Shown: in pieces, positions 41,201 to 48,051 of the stretch
How positions within the stretch are numbered: position 1 is the stretch's first letter
Layout: each line of letters starts with the position of its first letter
Notes under the pieces: model-generated
The model's database searches: none
What the model was told of the DNA's origin: nothing
The model's input: only the letters and a program-made list of their open reading frames with translations
Program-made: the position numbers and the translations under genes
Assembly (NCBI GenBank): GCA_003194525.1
Contig: NBIV01000381.1
Location: forward strand, 1-48,051
Direction of reading: 5' to 3'
Origin: Gracilariopsis chorda
Lineage: Eukaryota > Rhodophyta > Florideophyceae > Gracilariales > Gracilariaceae
DNA length: 48,051 nucleotides

Positions 41201-42655
41201 ATGTTGACTGTGCAATGGCTGCTGAATGGCTTGCAATACAATCAAATTGTAGTGCCAGCCACTCAGCAGCAGAAACCCAGCGGTTCATTCCGACACGTGG
41301 CAAATTGCACTGCCCCAGTGCAGTACATTCCAACACGTGGCAAATTGCACTGCGCCAGTGCAGTGCATTCCAACACGTGGCAAATTGCACTGTGTCAGTA
41401 CGGACTGGGTGTAGCTGATAGGGACAGCACAAGCAACACTACAGCCACTTTGTCAAAGTACGGTCCCCGATCTCAACGTGCAGAACTGCTACGCGAAATA
41501 CAACTGCTCGTCTTGGATGAGGCGTCCATGCTCTCAAGAAAGCTCTTCGAACTCATGGATGCGTTGCTCAAAGATCTTCGCTGCAGTGGAATGGAAAACC
41601 CACCTCCGTTTGGGGGCTTGACCATCGTTCTATCCGGCGACTACTCCCAGCTGCTTCCAGTGGTGCCGCAGGTGTACATGGAGGCCGAGCCAAGTGGAAA
41701 TGTGAGACGAGTGTACACAAACATTCTCAACGAATTGCCGTGGAAGAGTGATCTGTGGACATTGTGCTCGGTTCAAGTGCTGTATCTCACGGAACAAGTA
41801 CGCCAAGCGGATGATCCGGCATTTGCGTCGCTGTTACGTTCCATTGCACGAAACACAATATCCGACAACGCTCCACTACCACTCAGATCTACCGGTGGCA
41901 TGCAAACCGCCTACCAATTCCTGTGGAAGTGGCTCACAACACGACGCAAGGAGGATGTGGATCTCAGCAAAATGCTCATTGCCTCCACAAATCAGTTGGT
42001 CGACGAACATAATGCGGCAGCGCTAGATCTGTTTCCTGGTGAGCGCTTCACTCTTCCGTCAGCGACAACCGTGCAACCTGTTCGTGGACAGAACCCAGAG
42101 TCTGACTTTGCCAGTTCTATCGTCCCCGAGTTTGCATATCAGTATGCGCCTACTGTAGTACCGCCTCATAACTTGGACTTGAAGATTGGTGTGCCAGTTA
42201 TGGTCATTCGGAACGTGCTGCATCCCGCTGTGGTCAACGGAAAGCTGTTCGTAGTCGTGCGTGTCGATCAATTTACGATGCAGGTGGCTCGATTCGACGA
42301 GAACAGACAGGTGCTCGAACGACAGCTCCTGCATCGTATCGACTTCGAGTTTTCTTTCGCAGATATTCGCATGATTCGAAGGCAGTTTCCCATTCGTCTC
42401 GCGTTTGCAGCTACCGTTCACAAAGGACAGGGAAAGACGTTGGATGGCTTGGTTGTGGATGTGCGATCCAACTTCTTCTGCGCTGGTCAGTTGTATGTCG
42501 CATTGTCGCGCGTTCGAAGGAACGACCATGTGCTGCTCCTGCATGATCCGCAGCTTACACCCTCGAATGCGCACACAATTCATCTCATGCCTGTTCCCAT
42601 CGCCAACCCAGTGCTGCCTGAAGCCATTCAGTTCTGCATCCCTCCACAACCGTAA
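41201..42655 (+). pseudogene. PIF1-type helicase fragment of a Helitron, unit 1
   Basis: An open frame of 484 codons whose first 65 or so codons are translated 5' terminal repeats and not helicase. The helicase part starts near 41404 (SQRAELLREIQ) and contains Walker B LLVLDEASML, motif III SGDYSQLLPVVP, LTEQVRQADDPAF, a motif V-like AATVHKGQGKTL and motif VI GQLYVALSRVRRNDHV. This is the Helitron/PIF1 helicase C-terminal three quarters. The Walker A (GxGKT) ATP-binding loop and everything before it are missing, so it cannot be an active ATPase. The frame across the junction is open by chance, giving a chimeric ORF. The true helicase end is 42655. Confidence 0.85.
41287..41406. repeat. 40-bp tandem repeat, 3 copies, with CACGTG and a 7-bp hairpin
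   Basis: Each unit reads ATTCC-RACACGTGGCAAATTG, then CACTG...CAGTG. Periods begin at 41287, 41327 and 41367. Each contains the palindrome CACGTG and a stem TGCACTG-CSC-CAGTGCA; the third copy is degraded at its end. The array recurs at 43086-43205 and 44893-45012, with an inverted part-copy near 45056. Confidence 0.9.
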
Positions 42656-42802
42656 TCATATCTCTTGCATTCTTTTTTCATTGAATTAAACTACTTGCTT
42701 TTCTGCTTTTGCTTTCTCCACCCTCTTTTTTCCTCACCGCTGTTTATCACTCCTCCACCGCGGCGCGCAGCGCCGCCCGCGGCCGAAGGCCGCTTCCTCT
42801 TG
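42656..42802 (+). other. 3' untranslated end of Helitron unit 1
   Basis: Pyrimidine-rich stretch, then the double GC hairpin (GCGGCGC-GCA-GCGCCGC from 42760; GCGGCC-GAA-GGCCGC) and CTTCCTCTTG. Identical to the end of unit 2. Confidence 0.6.
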
Positions 42803-44602
42803 TCTCTCCATTATAATGATTTGTTCCTCTATGAGGGGGGTGTTCTTGATTGAATGGAGGCGTTGCGCCACAAAATCCTCTTGCACGCCCCCGTCTGCCC
42901 ATCCAAATCGCCCATTTGGCGCAACGCCTCCCTACCATTTAAAAAATTCAGCAGCAGCAGCAGCAGCAAAGCGTTCAGTTAATTAGCTGCTGCTGCTGCA
43001 TGTTGACTGTGCAATGGCTGCTGAATGGCTTGCAATACAATCAAATTGTAGTGCCAGCCACTCAGCAGCAGAAACCCAGCGGTTCATTCCGACACGTGGC
43101 AAATTGCACTGCCCCAGTGCAGTACATTCCAACACGTGGCAAATTGCACTGCGCCAGTGCAGTGCATTCCAACACGTGGCAAATTGCACTGTGTCAGTAC
43201 GGACTGGGTGTAGCTGATAGGGACAGCACAAGCAACACTACAGCCACTTTGTCAAAGTACGGTCCCCGATCTCAACGTGCAGAACTGCTACGCGAAATAC
43301 AAACTGCTCGTCTTGGATGAGGCGTCCATGCTCTCAAGAAAGCTCTTCGAACTCATGGATGCGTTGCTCAAAGATCTTCGCTGCAGTGGAATGGAAAACC
43401 CACCTCCGTTTGGGGGCTTGACCATCGTTCTATCCGGCGACTACTCCCAGCTGCTTCCAGTGGTGCCGCAGGTGTACATGGAGGCCGAGCCAAGTGGAAA
43501 TGTGAGACGAGTGTACACAAACATTCTCAACGAATTGCCGTGGAAGAGTGATCTGTGGACATTGTGCTCGGTTCAAGTGCTGTATCTCACGGAACAAGTA
43601 CGCCAAGCGGATGATCCGGCATTTGCGTCGCTGTTACGTTCCATTGCACGAAACACAATATCCGACAACGCTCCACTACCACTCAGATCTACCGGTGGCA
43701 TGCAAACCGCCTACCAATTCCTGTGGAAGTGGCTCACAACACGACGCAAGGAGGATGTGGATCTCAGCAAAATGCTCATTGCCTCCACAAATCAGTTGGT
43801 CGACGAACATAATGCGGCAGCGCTAGATCTGTTTCCTGGTGAGCGCTTCACTCTTCCGTCAGCGACAACCGTGCAACCTGTTCGTGGACAGAACCCAGAG
43901 TCTGACTTTGCCAGTTCTATCGTCCCCGAGTTTGCATATCAGTATGCGCCTACTGTAGTACCGCCTCATAACTTGGACTTGAAGATTGGTGTGCCAGTTA
44001 TGGTCATTCGGAACGTGCTGCATCCCGCTGTGGTCAACGGAAAGCTGTTCGTAGTCGTGCGTGTCGATCAATTTACGATGCAGGTGGCTCGATTCGACGA
44101 GAACAGACAGGTGCTCGAACGACAGCTCCTGCATCGTATCGACTTCGAGTTTTCTTTCGCAGATATTCGCATGATTCGAAGGCAGTTTCCCATTCGTCTC
44201 GCGTTTGCAGCTACCGTTCACAAAGGACAGGGAAAGACGTTGGATGGCTTGGTTGTGGATGTGCGATCCAACTTCTTCTGCGCTGGTCAGTTGTATGTCG
44301 CATTGTCGCGCGTTCGAAGGAACGACCATGTGCTGCTCCTGCATGATCCGCAGCTTACACCCTCGAATGCGCACACAATTCATCTCATGCCTGTTCCCAT
44401 CGCCAACCCAGTGCTGCCTGAAGCCATTCAGTTCTGCATCCCTCCACAACCGTAATCATATCTCTTGCATTCTTTTTTCATTGAATTAAACTACTTGCTT
44501 TTCTGCTTTTGCTTTCTCCACCCTCTTTTTTCCTCACCGCTGTTTATCACTCCTCCACCGCGGCGCGCAGCGCCGCCCGCGGCCGAAGGCCGCTTCCTCT
44601 TG
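42803..44602 (+). mobile_element. Helitron-family deletion derivative, unit 2 (1800 bp)
   Basis: A tandem, same-orientation duplicate of unit 1. By eye the only change in the coding part is one extra A (CAAACTG against CAACTG) near 43300. The near-identity means a very recent amplification or gene conversion. Confidence 0.75.
43000..44455 (+). pseudogene. PIF1-type helicase fragment of a Helitron, unit 2 (frameshifted)
   Basis: As unit 1, but the extra A in an AAA run near 43300 splits the frame: 43000-43320 is the terminal-repeat part, and 43277-44455 (392 codons, no ATG of the original frame) starts at LLVLDEASML. Motifs III to VI are all present. Walker A is missing, as in unit 1. Confidence 0.85.
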
Positions 44603-45012
44603 TCTCAAACACCCCACTCTTAATGATTTACACATGTATGAGGGGGGTGTTGTTGACTGACGGGAGGCGGTGCGCCAATAAACCGCCCTGTATGCCCCTC
44701 TACGCGCATGCAAATCGCCCATTTGGCGCAACGCCTCCCCACCATTAAAAAAATTCAGCAGCAGCAGCAGCAGCAAAGCGTTCAGTTAATTTGCTGCTGC
44801 TGCTGCAAGTTGACTGTGCAATGGCTGCTGAATGGCTTGCAATACAATCAAATTGTTGTGCCAGCCACTCAGCAGCAAAATCCCGCCTGTTCATTCCGAC
44901 ACGTGGCAAATTGCACTGCGCCAGTGCAGCGCATTCCGACACGGGGCAAATTGCACTGCCCCAGTGCAGCGCATTCCGACACGTGGCAAATTGCACTGCG
45001 CCAGTGCAGCGT

Positions 45013-45740
45013 ATACTGAAGTTTCATTGCAGACATGCCTGCAACAGACGTATATACTGCACTGGCGCAGTGCCAAATGCATCTCGCTTGCTGACCCTAA
45101 CCACTATTTTCCATCCCATTCAGGCTTGGCCAATAGCGCAGTGTCGTAACCTTTTGCTACTTTGGGCACTGTTTGCTGGCCTGGGACCTAGGCAAGGCCG
45201 AGCTCGTGTGCAGGTCGCCACAAGAGTAACCCACTAAGTACCACGGATCTGGGAAAAGTCAGGTGCTCCTCTGTGGTATACTGGTCGTTTGACGGCGATC
45301 AGGAAGTCTGAGGGTTTACCGGACCTAATACCAGCTTGCTGTGCAGGGTCCGGGGCGGCCGCCGTGTCGTACCTCTTGGGGCCGGAAAGCACACTTCGGT
45401 GTGTGAGTAAAGGCAGACCAATCCTTACAACCGGACGCGGGTTAAACATCAAACGGCTTGAAAACCGGCTGGGCACACTCCGCCCGTCATAATCCAACAG
45501 GAGTGTGTCGAGAGTCCCTGTGCTGCGCACGACTGCATCGGGTAAATATAAGCCTTGCAGCAATTTTTTTTTTTTAATTGCTGCATGCGACTAGGCCCGG
45601 TGGGTGCAACGCAACAAACTGCAACCAGTTTTTTCACTTTCAACTTTGTGTTTTATTGGGAATTATTCTGGAACTCTGGCAAATTTTTTTAACGGTTTAA
45701 AAACATAGAATTGTTTTTTTCTTTTCTTTGGTAAATTGAA
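45013..45740 (+). other. Leader of the long Helitron copy, with strong RNA structure
   Basis: No gene. TACCACGG/CTGTGGTA (45239-45246, 45271-45278, one G-U), CCGGACC/GGTCCGG (45319-45325, 45347-45353) and CACAC-TTCG-GTGTG (45390-45403, a C(UUCG)G tetraloop) lie in succession. A 10-bp stem TGCAGCAATT/AATTGCTGCA with a T-only loop is at 45556-45585. The spacing suggests a folded 5' leader. No known ribozyme core was found. Confidence 0.5.
45390..45403. ncRNA. C(UUCG)G tetraloop hairpin
   Basis: CACAC, UUCG, GUGUG with the C-G closing pair that makes the UUCG loop extra stable. It is the third stem of a cluster beginning at 45239. Confidence 0.5.
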
Positions 45741-46780
45741 ATGACGAGAGGAGGGCGACGTCTGAACTCTGGTGGCATCCGATCTAACTCGGGAGGTGCC
45801 AGAGACAATTCTGGAGGTGCCAGGTTGAACGCAGGCGGTTCAAGGCAAAACGCTGGTGGTCGTCGCGTCGGCAGTGGTGGAGCACGGGCAGGAGCTGGAA
45901 GACCCCGAAGAGAACCAGCTCCTCCATCTCCAGATGAGTTGGGAGTAAATGAGAGCGGAGCACACGTTCAAGGACCTATTGTTCCAGTGGTTGAAGAAGA
46001 CGAAATTACTCCTGCACCTACTTCGGTTGCAGCAGCAGTTAGCACAAGCGCCGCTGGAGCCAGTGGGTCCGCTGCCACAGATCTACCAACATCGTGCCCA
46101 ATTCCTGGATTTCTGGAGTTTGTGAGAGGCCTTCCAAGTCACATTCCACCGCCTCCGATGCCTCCCCCTCTCCCACCGATGCCTGCAGAACAGATGCCGG
46201 TTGCAATGGAATTGGAAAGAGGATGAGATCATCCCTTCTCCCTCACAGCCACCGCCATCACAGCAGCCTGCTCTGCCACAAGCTGAACAAGAGGAAGAAA
46301 CAGATGCCAGTCCCGATGGAAGTGGAAGAGGATGAGATCACCCCGGCTCCCTCACACCCGCCGCCGCAGCCTGCGTTGCCACAAGCGGAACAGGAAGAAC
46401 AACAGATGTCCATTCCGATGGAAGTGGAAGCGGATGAGATCACACCGGCTCCCTCACACCAGCCGCAGCATCAGCCACAGCAACAGCTTGATACGACGGT
46501 CATGCACTGTGCTGGGCGTCCTGATCGAGGACTCTATCGCGTGTACTATGCGTGGGATTCCGTGGCAGCTCAGGCGAGGAATGATCCGGCCATCCGTGCA
46601 AGCGTGCCGGAGTTTGAGACGCTTCCCACTGCAGGTCAAAGGCGATGCGGAAGATGCGGCGAGCACGCACACACGCTCTCCTCCTGCCCGTACCGGGACT
46701 GGACATTGAGAATTCATAGCTGCAAGTACTGCGGATGCGTTTTGCTTGGCAAAGAGACCAATGGAGTGTGCTGTGAATGA
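45741..46780 (+). pseudogene. Helitron N-terminal region: Gly/Arg repeats, acidic repeats, Cys-rich motif
   Basis: ATG at 45741. Residues 1-55 are GG-R/N-SGG repeats ending GAGRPRRE, the kind of GARxGAGRP tail seen at the start of many transposon proteins. Then an acidic unit, (V/M)E.EDEITPAPS, occurs about four times (about 45990, 46205, 46315, 46425), separated by Pro/Gln stretches. An extra A in the second unit (near 46214) and a 2-bp loss near 46295 shift the frame. The final frame runs to TGA 46778-46780 and ends in RRCGRCGEHAHTLSSCP, then CKYCGCVLLGKETNGVCC, the Cys-rich signature preceding the Helitron-like N domain. The stop at 46778 is in frame with the following part. The role in intact relatives is thought to be DNA binding; this copy is broken. 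Confidence 0.75.
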
Positions 46781-48051
46781 AAAGAATGTCAGGGTGGGGC
46801 GTCACGTTCCGCGAGAAGGCATAACAACGAGTTGGTTCGCAGTCTTTATAGTCTGAGAGCCTTTCACAGCCATTTTCTCAACTTGAATACGCTCTTCGCT
46901 ACGACGCAAGCGTTCATGGACATGTCGTATGTGACGGGAGGCGGTCCCTCCTTTCTGAGACTTGAGGGAAACGCAGCTCTCGCTCTGCCCACGCAGAACC
47001 AGAACAACACGCGCTACAGCTTTCTGTGGGTACTGGTCCCCTAACTTGGATCCCTCTCACTATGCGCGTGCCAATTGCGTGCGTTCATTCAGATATCAAC
47101 GTACGAGACATCGTGCCCAAGTTGTACGATGTGATCCAGCCCAAGCCAGACGTGGTGCGTGAGCGGTACCGATCCATGCTTAGCACGCAACAACAACAAC
47201 AAAATGCAGATACCGCCGTCGATATCAGCATGCAGGCAGCAGAAGAGGGTAGTCGTACGTGGTTACGAAGGAACCCGAAGTGCCACAGTCAGTGCTCCTC
47301 ACGTAGGTGCTGGGCCTCTCCCTGAAGATGCTCCTGGTGGGGGCCAACCATGATGAGAACGCTCGTCGTGGATCCGACTGGCCTGTACCGAGTGGAGTCT
47401 CAAGTACCGCGCTTGGTAGAAGGAACCGTAACAGAAGAGCACGCCGTAGTGACGGCTGCTGGTGCTGCTAATGCTGGAGATGGGGCGACTGCGAATGCCG
47501 CAAACAATGCGCAAGTGCGGTACCGCCTTCTAAAACCGGCATCCAAAATGGCAGAGAAAGGCACTTTTCCTCTTCTCTACCCCGTACGGAGATCAGCACG
47601 AACCGTTTGACATTGGCGTGTTTCTGGAGGCAAAGAACTCAACACAGCAAATCTCAGGTCTCAGCGTCAACGAGTGGAAGCTCCGAAAGCTCACCTGGGC
47701 TGAGAACGCGAAGAGACGACTGTACTCAGACAACATCCTTCTGGACAGTGGACCGTTGATGCAGATGTGGATGCTTCGCACCCACACAAACATTGAGGAC
47801 ATGCGACTGCGTTTCCTCGAAAGAGAACAACGGGCACGCATTGTACAAGAGCAAGAAATGCAGCAAGCACAACAGCAAACCGGTCACGTGCCACAATCCC
47901 AGTTCGTGCTAATGGGACGCATCTTTATGCCCGATGACTCCGTCAACTCAGCAGCATACTGGAGAACAAGCGCATGGATGTACAGGCGATCGTGGCGCGG
48001 AGAGGACCGCCTTCTCTGTTCATTACAATCACCATGAACATCTGGCGAGAG
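46781..48051 (+). pseudogene. Helitron-like N domain, several frameshifts, runs off the window
   Basis: After the TGA the same frame gives HNNELVRSLYSLRAFHSHFL, then shifts near 47020 (new frame: RVPIACVHSDINVRDIVPKL), again by 47350-47610 (ends GTFPLLYPVRRSA), and again at 47618 (KNSTQQISGLSVNEWKLRKL, then ILLDSGPLMQMWML and MRLRFLEREQRAR). A last shift near 47970 leads to VARRGPPSLFITITMNIWRE, which corresponds to the conserved RKxGxPDLFITxTxNxxWxE of Helitron_like_N. The order FPLLYP, a Tyr/Leu-rich block, RLxxxxxQR, then LFIT matches this domain well. At least four frameshifts plus the upstream stop make it a pseudogene. The Rep HUH nuclease and helicase should lie beyond 48051 if present. 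Confidence 0.82.

Larger units (their letters stand above)
41004..42802 (+). mobile_element. Helitron-family deletion derivative, unit 1 (1799 bp)
   Basis: Begins TCTCTCCATTATAATG, ends with the double GC hairpin and CTTG. The first 400 bp resemble the 5' end of the long copy at 44603 (15-bp inverted repeat, CAG/CTG stem, 40-bp tandem repeats). At about 41400 it jumps into the middle of a PIF1-type helicase. So it keeps both ends and the 3' half of the gene and lacks the Rep part. It is followed head to tail by unit 2, which is nearly identical. Confidence 0.7.
44603..48051 (+). mobile_element. Start of a longer Helitron copy, runs off the window
   Basis: Begins TCTCAAACACCCC directly after the hairpin end of unit 2, and shares the same 5' module (inverted repeat, CAG/CTG stem, three 40-bp repeats). 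After about 45010 the sequence is unique and leads to a Helitron N-terminal coding region from 45741. The units upstream contain the helicase end, this one contains the N-terminal end; together they cover the two parts of a RepHel gene. Its 3' end lies outside the window. Confidence 0.65.

Noticed and set aside
41287..41406. Regularly spaced 40-bp repeats as a CRISPR array
   Set aside because: The repeats are directly tandem with no unique spacers, in eukaryotic transposon DNA.
41184..41432. 82-codon minus-strand frame with repeated Cys-His-Val motifs
   Set aside because: It is the translation of the 40-bp tandem repeats and not a zinc-finger protein.
42059..42649. 196-codon minus-strand frame, repeated at 43859-44449
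   Set aside because: Exact mirror of the helicase coding sequence. It is repeated only because the unit is duplicated.

Overview
The window is eukaryotic repeat-rich DNA of about 50% GC. Nothing looks prokaryotic: there are no operons, Shine-Dalgarno-led genes, rRNA, tRNA or CRISPR. I cannot name the organism. An algal or protist genome would fit the mix of a chromodomain Ty3/gypsy retrotransposon, Helitron copies and a LINE with RNase H, but that is a guess. Almost all recognisable coding sequence belongs to transposable elements, most of it broken.

Layout. (1) 1-12000: old, mostly unreadable DNA with a decayed LINE 3' end (939-1734), a proline/alanine-glutamine minisatellite ORF (2702-3364), two striking palindromes (2124-2166, 8587-8613) and a possible retroelement pol tail (11560-11860). 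(2) 12001-23694, plus strand: chromovirus copy 1, with 827/826-bp LTRs, PBS, gag, pol, polypurine tract, and an extra 595-codon reading frame on the opposite strand between pol and the 3' LTR. (3) 23695-25262: spacer with an LTR-like end and a decayed ORF. (4) 25263-36660, minus strand: chromovirus copy 2, same family, more decayed, inserted into that ORF, whose frame resumes at 36666. Copies 1 and 2 form an inverted repeat with arms of about 11.5 kb and a spacer of 1.6 kb. (5) 36959-40564: mostly unassigned, with two candidate host ORFs (37794-38114, 38184-38666) and a bulged hairpin. (6) 40565-48051: four Helitron-family units head to tail: a 439-bp short unit, two almost identical 1.8-kb units carrying the C-terminal three quarters of a PIF1-type helicase, and the start of a longer copy with the Helitron N-terminal region, broken by several frameshifts and running off the window.

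How the parts work together. In the chromovirus, Gag packages RNA, Pol supplies protease, reverse transcriptase, RNase H, integrase and a chromodomain, and a -1 frameshift is the likely link between gag and pol. The primer looks like tRNA-Tyr. The antisense ORF is the least explained gene: both copies carry it, at roughly 90% protein identity, and I recognise no family. In the Helitron array the internal units look like deletion derivatives that keep the 5' end, the helicase 3' end and a paired 3' hairpin. The most promising leads are the antisense ORF, the Helitron head-to-tail array with its co-varying hairpin, and the dense short C-first/G-last hairpins throughout the chromovirus sequence.
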